Below are positions 26,001 through 34,533 of a stretch of 64,000 nt of DNA, one piece after another; within the stretch, counting starts at the first letter, position 1, and the number at the start of each line of letters is the position of its first letter. The DNA is from Arenibacter palladensis (GTDB lineage: Bacteria > Bacteroidota > Bacteroidia > Flavobacteriales > Flavobacteriaceae), in contig NZ_FQUX01000001.1 of assembly GCF_900129275.1 (NCBI RefSeq), positions 372,001-436,000 on the forward strand. Direction: 5' to 3'. The notes beneath the pieces are model-generated. The model searched no databases and had not been told where the DNA came from. It saw only the letters and a list, made by a program, of their open reading frames with translations. The position numbers and the translations under genes are program-made.

Positions 26001-27062
26001 CTGATAATCCGTAAAGGAATTAAATTTTTCCAAATACTGATCGTAATAGCTGATTCCCGCCCCATCCGTGCCAAACCATAGGGTTCCTGAATAATCTTCA
26101 TAAATACTCAGGATATCATTATAGTGAAGTGCAGTGGGATTATGCTTTGCTGTACTAAAATGTGTAATGGATAGTTGTTCAAAATTAACAAGATATAGCC
26201 CCTGTCCATAGGTGGCGATCCATAGTCTTCCCAATGTATCCAAATGCAGGTCCGTTATGTTCAAATCCATTGGCAAGCTGTCTTTAAAGCCCAGATTTTC
26301 CACACGCCTAAACACTCTCTCCCCGGAATTCCTAAAATAAAGTCCGGCGCCAAAAGTACCTATCCATTCCCTGGACTGCTTATCCATAACAATATCACTG
26401 TAATTGCTAACTATAGGATTGCCAGTTGTTGTTTTGGCCTTTACTTTTTGCAAGCGTACCTCCTTGTAATCGTATTCCACAATTTCATTGTCCATGCACA
26501 ATAATAGGACACCCTTTTCATTTTGGGTTATGTTATATATAGTACCCCCGGCAATGTTGGATGAAAATATTTGACTAACCCCTTCCTCTTCCACTTTTTT
26601 TACATAAAGTCCATTGGAGTAAGTGCCTATCCACAGATTATAATCCTCATCCATGAAAATGGAACTTGCATCGTTAATTCCTTGAAGTGGAACAAAAATA
26701 TTGGATTGGTTATCCAGTTTATATGGGATTCGATCATTGGGAATGGCCCATACATGACCCTTTCTATCTACATAAACCTTCCCTAAATAACTATGTGTGG
26801 CCCTAGTAACATCTGTAAACGTAAAAGGATAAATGCTGAATGTACTGCCATCGTACTTGTTAAGGCCATCCTGAGTGGCTATCCACATAAACCCTATACT
26901 ATCCTGGGCAATGGATACCGCACTGTTCTGCGAAAGTCCGTCATTAACCGAGAGCTGTCTAAATTTGATTTGATCTTGGGAATAAAGCAATTGTGCACAA
27001 ATAAAATATATTGTGCCAACAAATATCATGAAGATATGATTTGTTGATTTTTTCTTGCCCAC
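23028..27062 (-). CDS. hybrid two-component system protein (HTCS), periplasmic propeller sensor
   Basis: 1344-residue one-protein phosphorelay. An N-terminal signal (about 1-28) is followed by a periplasmic double beta-propeller of repeats such as GLWIGTxGxGL (about 35-680), a Y_Y_Y domain (about 690-790) and a membrane helix near 800. HisKA follows with phospho-acceptor His near 842 (DISHEFRTPLTLISG), then HATPase with N-box near 954 and G-box GAGVGLSVVKEL. A receiver domain has Asp near 1145 (SDVRMPLCDG), and an AraC-type DNA-binding domain forms the C-terminus. Such proteins usually sense an oligosaccharide and switch on an adjacent polysaccharide locus. No susC/susD or glycosidase gene is next to it. 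Confidence 0.95.
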   Translation of the reverse strand: MGKKKSTNHIFMIFVGTIYFICAQLLYSQDQIKFRQLSVNDGLSQNSAVSIAQDSIGFMWIATQDGLNKYDGSTFSIYPFTFTDVTRATHSYLGKVYVDRKGHVWAIPNDRIPYKLDNQSNIFVPLQGINDASSIFMDEDYNLWIGTYSNGLYVKKVEEEGVSQIFSSNIAGGTIYNITQNEKGVLLLCMDNEIVEYDYKEVRLQKVKAKTTTGNPIVSNYSDIVMDKQSREWIGTFGAGLYFRNSGERVFRRVENLGFKDSLPMDLNITDLHLDTLGRLWIATYGQGLYLVNFEQLSITHFSTAKHNPTALHYNDILSIYEDYSGTLWFGTDGAGISYYDQYLEKFNSFTDYQTPENISIDVVRSIVVDRKNSVWIGTSGKGLTQYIPEDDSWRTFKTGTESENTISSDRVMSLMIDKEDNLWIGTQDGGLNMRDTEGNFVHFSDTGDSSLSANTIWSIYQDEEKRIWLGTRDDGLIQFDKDKGEVRRYAYDPNLQNGIPSNNVRVVTSDGKGNLWIGTEGHGISRFNIEEETFTNHQFVSNGTSLSSNRIKCLYYAPNDILWIGTNGSGLNAYDIENNLFYEYSVRDGLANNVIYGILPDNEGTLWLSSNKGITKFTPAAKLEAAPSIVNYNNYEGLATEFNTGAYFKDGDGNLYFGGLDGFYWFKPNKIKENTTVPKIAITGFDVYNTAFPIADGLALKANQNTLSFSFSGLQFSLPEKNQYQYRLVNFDSDWVYAGQKNFARYTRLPPGEYEFQVKASNYDGVWNENPVGFSFSIMSPWYLTSIAKFSYVILFLLLAYGVYSYLKWQWQLQLNLRLKMEETERFKKLNRFKSKLYTDISHEFRTPLTLISGPVDAKLSQGGLSDMDFANFSMIKRNINRLIALVDQLLHLAKLEKGKLKLKISKGDMGLFLGMLTSSFRYRASIKRIDYVVEIDELRPVWFDEDALEKIIINLLSNAFKYVSEGGRCQFVARRDGGKVRISVKNTVGQYSEVDLDNLFTRFYQQDEYSEGAGVGLSVVKELVSLYQGTITVEMEEPKLIHFSVSLPLRKSHFTNLAVVELVKKAGEPNLNPDCSGHIMPIPDAVHGDGSDDLPILLIVEDHKEIREFLNSAWKTRYRIMEAINGEEGINTALEVVPDIIISDVRMPLCDGIELCNKLKTDERTSHIPIILLTAGVGEEQELLGLQSGADDFITKPFKLKILQARVDNLIGNRKMLRNRYSHESILEAKDIAITPTDEMFLNKLQSVLDDHLADPNFNAEAFCEKLAMSRMQLHRKLLTYTGLSTTAFIRSQRLKQAVHILKTSDASISEIAYAVGFNTPSYFIKCFRETYNKTPAEYQNT

Positions 27063-27458
27063 GGTTAGTTCTATCCTGATTGGTTACTTACAAGATAAGA
27101 TATATCCGAGAAGAAATCAATGAAAATATTTTTTTAGGAATATAGACCACATAAGAACTACTGCCTGGGAGGCTAGGCCCATTACTAAAATTCATTTAGA
27201 GAAGAAAAAAATAACCGCCAAATTGGTGCGATCCAATAGATGCAATGAGTTTATGAATTACGAGAATCGGAAACACAAGTTTAGGTAGTTCCCCCGAAAC
27301 CTAAATACTATGCGCATTCCAAAACCTACAAGTTGATTGCGTTTTTCAAATTTACATCGACATCCTTCGGATAGTTTTGCAACAATGACATGTTCGTATT
27401 TAAAAAAATCCTACAGGACCGCACTTTTTTTGGCAGTTAATTTTACTTATTAATAATT
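27062..27458. other. gene-poor interval upstream of the HTCS gene
   Basis: About 400 bases between the HTCS start and the small ORFs at 27.5 kb. I see no gene or clear palindrome. The HTCS promoter should lie at its left edge. Confidence 0.4.
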
Positions 27459-27545
27459 ATGGTCATTGAATGCTCTTGTTTAATATTTACTATTTATGGA
27501 CTACTACTGTATGTACATATTAAACCCTTAATAACTCCTGCCTGA
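27459..27545 (+). CDS. 28-residue hydrophobic ORF (tentative)
   Basis: MVIECSCLIFTIYGLLLYV followed by HIKPLITPA. It is the same length as the two membrane-peptide ORFs near 18.4 kb and shares the IY motif in the helix and a KP pair at residues 22-23 with copy B. It overlaps the 3' end of the opposite-strand gene at 27528 by 18 bases. There is no obvious ribosome-binding site, so the call is weak. Confidence 0.25.
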   Translation: MVIECSCLIFTIYGLLLYVHIKPLITPA

Positions 27546-27701
27546 TACTGCCTTATTAGCAACAAGTGGGCTATTCTTATTTGTATCTACCTTATGTTCC
27601 ACTAAATTGTTTTCATGGGAAGCTGTGCGCTCATTGTCCGTAAGAACAGCTACAACAAGGACTAAAACTAAAACGATAAAAAAGGCTATACATTTATTCA
27701 T
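27528..27701 (-). CDS. 57-residue exported or membrane-anchored hypothetical protein
   Basis: MNKCIAFFIVLVLVLVVAVL forms a strong N-terminal hydrophobic segment, followed by a polar tail (TDNERTASHENNLVEHKVD and on). The start is the ATG at 27701, preceded by CCAGGTG. An in-frame extension to 27836 adds 45 residues before the hydrophobic segment and is unlikely. No family recognised. Confidence 0.5.
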   Translation of the reverse strand: MNKCIAFFIVLVLVLVVAVLTDNERTASHENNLVEHKVDTNKNSPLVANKAVSGRSY

Positions 27702-28016
27702 CACCTGGGTTTTGGTTCTATCAGATCCAATTTGTTTCCCTGTAAAGAAAACAATTGGTGAACCAAATGTATATGAAATGTAAGAGCCTACACTGCGTAA
27801 TTGTGTAAATGGTAAAATTTCCTGTATAAATGACATAAGGAAAATTCTGTATTTATGTAATTCCTTCCCACAAAAACCATTTAATAAAGCGCACCTTTCC
27901 CAAAAGGCCCAATCTTAATCCAATAAGCGCCAACTATACTCAATTCAATTCCATTGACACAAAATATTAAAAGCTTAACGAACTATATTTCTAATTTTGA
28001 GTATCTTTCCTATACT

Positions 28017-28751
28017 ATGTTAGAAGCAGTTTTAGTAGATGACGAAATTAAAGCCCTACAGAGTCTTTCTTGGGAGCTGACCAACTTTAGTGATGAGATT
28101 AAAGTGGTAGCCTCCTTTACGGATCCCTTTGAGGCTTTAAAATACTTGGAGCAATATCCGCCGGATTGTTTGTTCCTGGATATAGAAATGCCCACAATGG
28201 ACGGATTTCAATTTATTCAGAAATTGCAGAACAAGGAATTCCCGGTAGTCATCACCACTGCCTACAACCAATATGCGATAAAAGCGCTGAAGAACGAAGC
28301 AATAGATTATCTTCTAAAACCGATAGATACGGATGATCTAAATGCCACCATCGCAAAAATAAAAAAGTTCAATAGCAAAAATTATACGGCGGAAAAGCTG
28401 GAGAAAATACTGTTGAAATTCAATTCCGATTCGCTTCAAAAAAAGATTACCATAAATACAGACGGGAAATTATTATTTTTACAAAGTGATGAAATTCTTT
28501 TTGCGGAATCCGATGGCAATTACAGCACCTTATTTTTAAGTGACGGACAAAAGATTTTGCTTACCAAAAAATTGAAGGAGGTAAATCAGATACTGCCCAA
28601 AGATACTTTTTTTAGAATTCACAATTCCTTTATCATCAACCTTAACAAAATAAAGGAATTTCTTAAAACAGATGGTTACGTAATTTTGCAATCCAACCAT
28701 AAAATACCTGTTTCAAGACAGAAAAAGTCCGACTTTCTAGATTTAATATAA
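28017..28751 (+). CDS. LytTR-family response regulator
   Basis: 244 residues. The receiver domain has acidic Asp8/Asp9, phospho-acceptor Asp55 (LFLDIEMPTMDG) and KPID near 101. The C-terminal LytTR DNA-binding domain covers about residues 145-244 (IHNSFIINLNKIKEF). The start MLEAVLVDDE matches receiver-domain N-termini; the upstream in-frame ATG at 27954 would add 21 unrelated residues. It lies 9 bases before the TPR histidine kinase gene, its probable partner. Confidence 0.93.
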   Translation: MLEAVLVDDEIKALQSLSWELTNFSDEIKVVASFTDPFEALKYLEQYPPDCLFLDIEMPTMDGFQFIQKLQNKEFPVVITTAYNQYAIKALKNEAIDYLLKPIDTDDLNATIAKIKKFNSKNYTAEKLEKILLKFNSDSLQKKITINTDGKLLFLQSDEILFAESDGNYSTLFLSDGQKILLTKKLKEVNQILPKDTFFRIHNSFIINLNKIKEFLKTDGYVILQSNHKIPVSRQKKSDFLDLI

Positions 28752-28760
28752 TCTATCATT

Positions 28761-30740
28761 ATGAAATTTCCCTCGTTGTTTTATTATTTCATTTGTCGAC
28801 TTCCATACTTAAATAAAGGTAACTTCTTTTTTTTTTTAGTATTTACCACCCTATCCCTTAGCAAGGCCAATTCGCAAGTAGTTTCAGAAGAATTTAAAAG
28901 GATAACCGATAGTCTTATAAAAGCAAGGCCAGCCACTTATGAAGGACTGGATTCCGTACTGAATACCAAAAGAACGGATACCATTTACATGCGCTATTTC
29001 AACAAGGAGGCGACAATAAAGCAATACCCCATAGGGCAATCCTACGCACTTAACCAGCTTGGGAGAAAATATAGGGATATTTCCAATTACCCCAAGGCCG
29101 TTGAACTCCATGAAAAGGCCTTAGAGGCCGCTTTGGAAGCCAATAACTTGGAATTCCGGGTCTATAGTTTAAATATGTTGGGCGTAGTCTACAGAAGAAG
29201 TGATGCCATAAAAATTGCCTTGGATTACCACCAAGAAGCTTTGGAACTGGCCGAAACCGTCAACAATCCTTCCAAAGATCTTAAAAAAAGTATTAACGTT
29301 TCCCTGAACAGCATAGGGAATCTTTACTTAATCCTGAAGCAATACGACATTGCCATTGCTCAATTTAAAAAGGCAATGGCCTCTGCCAAGGAGCTTGGCA
29401 ATAAGCTAGGCCTTGCCATTAATTATCAAAATATTGGGGAATGCCTTGAATATAAGGGTGAATTGGAAGAGGCGTTACACTACTACAGAACTTCTTTGGA
29501 TTACAATAATGAAATTGACAGCGACAAGGGCCGGGTTATATGTAAGAATAGTATCGCCCAAATCTACATAAAGCAAAACAAACTAACACAGGCATTGGAT
29601 ATCCTTGAACCCAACTTGTTGGCTGCAGAAACCTTGGGGGACATGTCTATCATAGCTGCCATAAACATCAATATTGGCTGGGCGTTGATGGAGTTGAAAC
29701 AGTATGCAGAATCCGAAAAATATCTGGTTACCGGATTGGAAATGTCCAAAAAACATCATTTGCCTAGTTATATTGCCCATGCGTATAATTATTTGTCCAA
29801 ATTACACACTTATAAAGGCGATTACCAGAATGCTTTGGAGTACTACCAAATGGCGGAAGCATTTAACGAAGAAATCAATAGTGAGGTCAATCGCCGTTAT
29901 ATCAACGATTTGATCATAAAATATGAAACCGAAAAAAAAACCAATCAAATAGAAGCCTTGGCCAGGGAAAACGAATTCATGAACCTACGACTTCGCAAGA
30001 AAACAAATACCCTGATCATTGGGGCCTTGGGAATGGCCCTTTTAACTTTTATCCTTTACATACTTTATAGGCAAAAAGAGCTGAAAAATGAAAAACAGAT
30101 CCTAACCCTGGAGCAAAGTATGTTGCGCAGCCAAATGAACCCTCATTTTTTGTTCAATTCCCTAAATTCCATTAAACTATATATCATTAATAATGAAAAG
30201 AAAAACGCGGTACACTACCTTAATAAATTTTCCAAGCTGGTCCGCAAAATTCTGGAAGCTTCCTCATTAAAGGAAATATCCCTGGCCGATGAACTGGAAA
30301 CCATTGAGCTGTATATGAACATTGAAAATATTAGATTTTCACACGAGATAAATTTCACGGTACGGGTAGACGAACCCATTGATGAGCATACCGTTAAGAT
30401 ACCTTCGTTGATTCTACAGCCTTTTCTGGAAAATGCCCTCTGGCACGGACTTTCCTCTAAAGAGGGAGAAAAAAAGATCCATTTGCACGTTAGCCGGGAA
30501 AATGAAAAATTTATTCAAATAAGCATCACCGACAACGGCGTTGGCCGGGAGGCCTCAGAAAGGATAAAGGAAAGCAAGATCCTGAAGCGAAAGTCCATTG
30601 GCATCGATATTACCAAGGAAAGGTTGGCCAATTTCTCCAAAGACTTCGAAAATTCATTTCAGGTAGAAATAATAGACTTATATGATTCCAATAAAGTGGC
30701 CTTGGGCACCAAAGTGGTCCTACACATCCCTACCCATTAG
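28761..30740 (+). CDS. TPR-containing LytS-type sensor histidine kinase
   Basis: 659 residues. An N-terminal signal or hydrophobic segment (about 20-39) precedes extracytoplasmic tetratricopeptide repeats (about 90-400). A coiled linker leads to one transmembrane helix (TLIIGALGMALLTFILYIL, near 415), then the His_kinase domain with phospho-acceptor His462 (QMNPHFLFNSLNS) and an HATPase domain ending at the C-terminus. It probably phosphorylates the LytTR regulator encoded 9 bases upstream. A run of 11 T residues lies in the codons of the signal segment (28827-28837). Its 3' end overlaps the convergent DUF3109 gene by 11 bases. Confidence 0.93.
   Translation: MKFPSLFYYFICRLPYLNKGNFFFFLVFTTLSLSKANSQVVSEEFKRITDSLIKARPATYEGLDSVLNTKRTDTIYMRYFNKEATIKQYPIGQSYALNQLGRKYRDISNYPKAVELHEKALEAALEANNLEFRVYSLNMLGVVYRRSDAIKIALDYHQEALELAETVNNPSKDLKKSINVSLNSIGNLYLILKQYDIAIAQFKKAMASAKELGNKLGLAINYQNIGECLEYKGELEEALHYYRTSLDYNNEIDSDKGRVICKNSIAQIYIKQNKLTQALDILEPNLLAAETLGDMSIIAAININIGWALMELKQYAESEKYLVTGLEMSKKHHLPSYIAHAYNYLSKLHTYKGDYQNALEYYQMAEAFNEEINSEVNRRYINDLIIKYETEKKTNQIEALARENEFMNLRLRKKTNTLIIGALGMALLTFILYILYRQKELKNEKQILTLEQSMLRSQMNPHFLFNSLNSIKLYIINNEKKNAVHYLNKFSKLVRKILEASSLKEISLADELETIELYMNIENIRFSHEINFTVRVDEPIDEHTVKIPSLILQPFLENALWHGLSSKEGEKKIHLHVSRENEKFIQISITDNGVGREASERIKESKILKRKSIGIDITKERLANFSKDFENSFQVEIIDLYDSNKVALGTKVVLHIPTH
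28827..28837 (+). repeat. homopolymer tract of 11 T in a kinase signal sequence
   Basis: Eleven consecutive T residues encode Phe codons in the N-terminal hydrophobic segment of the TPR kinase. Tracts of this length are prone to slippage; a one-base change would shift the frame near residue 25 and abolish the kinase. Confidence 0.8.
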
Positions 30741-31302
30741 TATGCTCTAAGGCAATTTGTTCCAATTCCGAATACCATTTTTTTCCAAACTTGCGAATCA
30801 AGGCCTCCTTTACAAATTTGTAAATAGGCACCTTAAGCTCGTTGCCCAAGGAACATGCAGGATCGCATATTTCCCATTTATGGTAGTTCACTGCGGTGAG
30901 TTCCGAATACTCCCGTACACGTATGGGGTACAAATGACAGGAAACAGGCTTTTTCCACTTGGTAGCGCCTTTATTATATGCCTCTTCCAGGCCGCATTTA
31001 GTAATTCCTTTGTCGTCAAAAATTACATATGCACATTCACTGCCATTCACCAAGGGTGTTTCCCATTCACCATCCTCACCTCGAATAAAGGCCCCTTGCT
31101 TTTCTATTTCAGCAATGCCTTCGGGCCGTAAAAAGGGTTTTACCTTGCTATAGATGTCTACCAAAATTTCCGTTTCCTTATCTTCAAGAGGAGCTCCGGC
31201 TTCCCCATCAACACAACAGGCCCCTTTACAGGCATTTAAATTACAAACGAAATCGTTCTCTATAATTTCCTCCGATACTATTGTTTTTCCCAGTTGGAAC
31301 AT
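30730..31302 (-). CDS. DUF3109-family cysteine-rich protein
   Basis: 190-residue cytosolic protein of the YkgJ/DUF3109 group. Cysteine clusters are visible in NLNACKGACCVDGEAG near residues 23-38, SECAYV, TKCGLEE and PVSCHLYP, as expected for a metal or iron-sulphur cluster. Physiological function is not established. The gene is convergent with, and overlaps, the TPR kinase gene by 11 bases. Confidence 0.88.
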   Translation of the reverse strand: MFQLGKTIVSEEIIENDFVCNLNACKGACCVDGEAGAPLEDKETEILVDIYSKVKPFLRPEGIAEIEKQGAFIRGEDGEWETPLVNGSECAYVIFDDKGITKCGLEEAYNKGATKWKKPVSCHLYPIRVREYSELTAVNYHKWEICDPACSLGNELKVPIYKFVKEALIRKFGKKWYSELEQIALEHTNG

Positions 31303-31382
31303 ACCATTTTATTAGGCGACAAATATAATTCTTTAAGGGATATAATTTCCTTTAAATAAATCCAAATACCCCTAATTAAACG

Positions 31383-31390
31383 TAAATTTG
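31383..31390 (+). promoter_or_regulatory. -7 box TAAATTTG upstream of the MarC gene
   Basis: TAAATTTG matches TAnnTTTG and is followed by a small GC hairpin (CCGCG-N6-CGCGG) in the leader of the MarC gene, which starts at 31451. No good -33 element is visible. Confidence 0.35.
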
Positions 31391-31450
31391 CCGCGTCTTA
31401 GCGCGGAAAGGCGAAACACGTATATTAGAAACTAGGATTATTTTTTTATT

Positions 31451-32029
31451 ATGGAATTCAATTTTAATTTTCGGGAAATAGTTACTGCCAGTATGGTTCT
31501 TTTTGCAGTAATAGATATCATTGGGAGTGTTCCCATTATAATATCCCTAAGGAACAAGGTAGGACATATCCAATCTGGTAAGGCCTCTGTTGTTTCGGCC
31601 TGTATAATGGTAGCCTTCTTGTTTGTTGGAGAAGAAATCCTAAATTTAATAGGGATCGATGTTAACTCTTTTGCGGTTGCCGGATCTTTTGTAATCTTCT
31701 TTTTGGCCATAGAAATGATTTTGGGAATCACCCTTTACAGGGACGATCAACCCGAAAGTGCCTCTATAGTACCTATTGCTTTCCCTTTGATTGCCGGTGC
31801 CGGTACGGTAACTACCTTACTTTCTTTAAGGGCCGAGTACTACGTAGAGAATATCATTGTTGCCATTATAATAAATGTTATTTTTGTATACTTTGTCCTG
31901 AAATCCTCTAGGCGAATAGAGCATATTTTAGGCAAAAACGGACTCAATGTAATCCGGAAAATATTTGGTGTTATTCTTTTAGCCATCGCTGTGAAGCTAT
32001 TTACTTCGAATATCAACCAGTTATTTTAA
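31451..32029 (+). CDS. MarC-family integral membrane protein
   Basis: 192 residues with about six hydrophobic helices. The family signature regions VLFAVIDIIGSVPIIISL (near 16) and FPLIAGAGTVTTLLSL (near 116) are present. MarC proteins (UPF0056) are inner-membrane proteins of unclear function, once wrongly linked to multidrug resistance. The gene is followed 20 bases later by a small membrane-protein gene on the same strand. Confidence 0.92.
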   Translation: MEFNFNFREIVTASMVLFAVIDIIGSVPIIISLRNKVGHIQSGKASVVSACIMVAFLFVGEEILNLIGIDVNSFAVAGSFVIFFLAIEMILGITLYRDDQPESASIVPIAFPLIAGAGTVTTLLSLRAEYYVENIIVAIIINVIFVYFVLKSSRRIEHILGKNGLNVIRKIFGVILLAIAVKLFTSNINQLF

Positions 32030-32049
32030 ACTTTAAAGAAATTGATCTG

Positions 32050-32253
32050 ATGAACAAAATTGTAATAATAGTACTCATTGTATTGGGATTGGGATTAATA
32101 GCCTATAACGTGACCTTGGTGGATTTTAAGGACCCTTTTCAGGGAAATAGCATAATAGCCCTTATAGGAATATTGGCCGCCCTATGTGCCATAGCACTTT
32201 TACTGATTTATAGTACTTCCAAGAAAATCCAGAAAAAAATTGAACAGGACTAG
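32050..32253 (+). CDS. 67-residue two-helix membrane protein
   Basis: Two hydrophobic segments (about residues 4-22 and 36-56) are separated by a short polar loop, with a Lys-rich end (SKKIQKKIEQD). It is probably co-transcribed with the MarC gene 20 bases upstream. Its stop overlaps the end of the convergent S41 protease gene by 4 bases. No named family recognised. Confidence 0.7.
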   Translation: MNKIVIIVLIVLGLGLIAYNVTLVDFKDPFQGNSIIALIGILAALCAIALLLIYSTSKKIQKKIEQD

Positions 32254-33875
32254 TTATTGGATTCAATTCTATCTGCCTCTTTTTGGCTTATAGTTGGTTT
32301 ATCCAATTCCAGCACCTTCTTCAACATGTCGTCCCCGCCACTTTTTATTTTGGCGTAGACATTGGGGTCGAACAATTGTTCTGCGAGGGTAGCCTTAATA
32401 TATAGTTTTATCTTATCCTCGAAAGCATAGAAGTCCAACTTAATATTTCTGGCCAGACAATAGTCTATAAAGACCTCAAAAAGGATATCATCTACCCTAA
32501 AGTTATTTATAAATTCTTCCTTGGAATACCCTTTGTACTGGGCCCTGTTGCCATCCAAATGCTCAAATACAAAATAGGACAGGAAGCCCAAACTTTCCAT
32601 GCTCTCAAAATACTCCGATTCATTGGAACCAATGGGTACAAATACATCCGGGATAATACCTCCCCCGCCATAAACCACCTTGCCATTTGGGGTCTTAAAC
32701 TTTAAAGAATCGGCCACTTTAATACTGTCCACAGAAATTAGTTCCCCACTATGGAAGCGATCGGTAAATTTCTGATAATAATCCTTGTTTCCCTTGTCGT
32801 ACGATTTCTGAATGGAACGTCCGGTAGGCGTATAATATCTGGATACGGTCAAGCGCACGGCAGAGCCGTCCCCCAAATCCATTTCGCGCTGTACCAGGCC
32901 CTTTCCAAAAGACCTACGGCCAATAATAGTACCTATATCATTATCCTGTAAGGATCCTGCTATGATCTCGCTGGCGGAGGCGGAACGCTCGTTAATTAAA
33001 ACGTACACGGGCTTATCCTCAAAATCGCCTTTTTTGGTGGCAAAAACCTTATCTATCTTGCCTTTTTTGTTTTTGGTGAACAAAATCAATTTTCCGTCTG
33101 CCAAAAACTCATCCGCCATTTGTTCGGCAATGCCCAGATACCCTCCGGGGTTATCCCTTAGATCCAGGGTTAGTTTTTTAGCCCCTTGGGCCTCCAATTT
33201 CCTTAAGGCCGACTTAAACTCTTTATAAGTTGATTCCGCAAAACGATTTACCTTGATATAACCCATATCCCTGGTAAGCATATAATAGGCCTCTACACTT
33301 TTTATCGGAACCACATCCCTTTTAATGTTTACGCTGAAAGTCCTATTGTCGTCCTTCCTATAAACCTGCAATCTTACTGGAGTACCCTTTTTGCCCTTTA
33401 GCTTTTCAACAACCAAGTTATTGGGGATGTTCTCTCCGTACAAAGTGTCATTGTCCGCCATTAATATCCTGTCACCAGCTTGAAGGCCCTTGAGAAAACT
33501 TGGTCCGTCTTCAATGGTTCTAATCACGGAAATGGTATCCTTGTACATATAGAAATTAACTCCTATGCCCACGAAATCGCCCTTCATATTCTCGGAGACC
33601 TTATCCATCTCCTGTTTGGGTATATATACCGAATGGGGATCCAATTTCTCTAAAATATTGTTTACAGTGACATCTACAATACTATCCGTATTGATTTCGT
33701 CTACGTACTCGTAGTCTATATAATCTATTAATCTGTTGAGTTTATCCTTTTTTGAATTGGTAGTAAAAAGCTTCTCTGGTGAATCATTAAAATTCAATTT
33801 TCCACCCACGAATATACCCGCGGCCAAAGCCAGGGCAATTACTGTGGGCCATATGTAGGAATTTTTTCTTTTCAT
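32250..33875 (-). CDS. S41-family C-terminal processing protease
   Basis: 541-residue exported serine protease with an N-terminal signal anchor (about 8-25), a PDZ domain (about 95-175) and an S41 catalytic domain. The Ser/Lys dyad lies in NERSASASEIIAGS and RSFGKGLVQ. It processes or degrades periplasmic proteins at their C-termini. The C-terminal extension after about residue 400 is typical of the Bacteroidota members. It starts 15 bases after the dCMP deaminase stop, in an apparent operon. Confidence 0.93.
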   Translation of the reverse strand: MKRKNSYIWPTVIALALAAGIFVGGKLNFNDSPEKLFTTNSKKDKLNRLIDYIDYEYVDEINTDSIVDVTVNNILEKLDPHSVYIPKQEMDKVSENMKGDFVGIGVNFYMYKDTISVIRTIEDGPSFLKGLQAGDRILMADNDTLYGENIPNNLVVEKLKGKKGTPVRLQVYRKDDNRTFSVNIKRDVVPIKSVEAYYMLTRDMGYIKVNRFAESTYKEFKSALRKLEAQGAKKLTLDLRDNPGGYLGIAEQMADEFLADGKLILFTKNKKGKIDKVFATKKGDFEDKPVYVLINERSASASEIIAGSLQDNDIGTIIGRRSFGKGLVQREMDLGDGSAVRLTVSRYYTPTGRSIQKSYDKGNKDYYQKFTDRFHSGELISVDSIKVADSLKFKTPNGKVVYGGGGIIPDVFVPIGSNESEYFESMESLGFLSYFVFEHLDGNRAQYKGYSKEEFINNFRVDDILFEVFIDYCLARNIKLDFYAFEDKIKLYIKATLAEQLFDPNVYAKIKSGGDDMLKKVLELDKPTISQKEADRIESNN

Positions 33876-33890
33876 GATTCAAAATAGCAA

Positions 33891-34325
33891 TTACACGTTC
33901 ACAATAATGGGAAGGTGAACGAGCTGCACTCCGGCCTTTTCAAGAAATTGCAAGCCAGAGTTATCCTTATATGCTGTCTGATATACTACACGTTTTATGC
34001 CAGACTGGTGTATTAATTTACTACATTCCTTGCACGGAGACAATGTTATGTACAATGTGGCTCCTTCACAGGACTGCGTAGAAGAGGCTACCTTGGATAT
34101 GGCATTGGCTTCGGCATGAAGCACATACCATTTGGTATATCCTTCTTCGTCCTCGCAAATATTTTCAAATCCGGTCGGAGTTCCATTGTATCCATCGGAA
34201 ATAATCATCCTATCCTTTACAATTATGGCACCTACTTGTTTGCGCTTGCAAAACGAAAGTTTGCCCCATTCACTGGCCATTCGCAAATACGCCTTGTCGT
34301 ACTTTTCCTGTTTACGTTCCTTCAT
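33891..34325 (-). CDS. deoxycytidylate deaminase family protein
   Basis: 144 residues, zinc-dependent deaminase that should convert dCMP to dUMP for thymidylate synthesis. Zinc ligands are visible in HAEAN and SPCKEC; the SDGYNGTPTGFENICEDE region is typical of dCMP deaminase. The start is set at MKERKQEKYDKAYLRMA, which matches family N-termini. An in-frame extension to 34394 would add 23 residues. A TACCTTTG promoter box lies at 34413-34420. Confidence 0.9.
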   Translation of the reverse strand: MKERKQEKYDKAYLRMASEWGKLSFCKRKQVGAIIVKDRMIISDGYNGTPTGFENICEDEEGYTKWYVLHAEANAISKVASSTQSCEGATLYITLSPCKECSKLIHQSGIKRVVYQTAYKDNSGLQFLEKAGVQLVHLPIIVNV

Positions 34326-34412
34326 CCGTTGATATTTCCCATTAATCCATGAGCCGAAGTCCCTTTTAAATGTCCCTGGACCCCTTAGCGCCAACCCTAT
34401 TGTTTGCTTTTA

Positions 34413-34420
34413 CAAAGGTA
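34413..34420 (-). promoter_or_regulatory. -7 box TACCTTTG of the dCMP deaminase-protease operon
   Basis: Perfect TAnnTTTG match on the minus strand. Transcription would begin near 34406, giving a leader of about 80 bases to the start at 34325. The -33 element is not convincing. Confidence 0.4.
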
Positions 34421-34533
34421 CGGGAACTTTTTATTGAAAATATTAGCCAATTGGGAATAAATAACTTTTCCTTACTAAGATAGCTGCTACCCGCAACCCA
34501 AACAATGCCTAAAGGTTAAGATTTAGCCAAACC

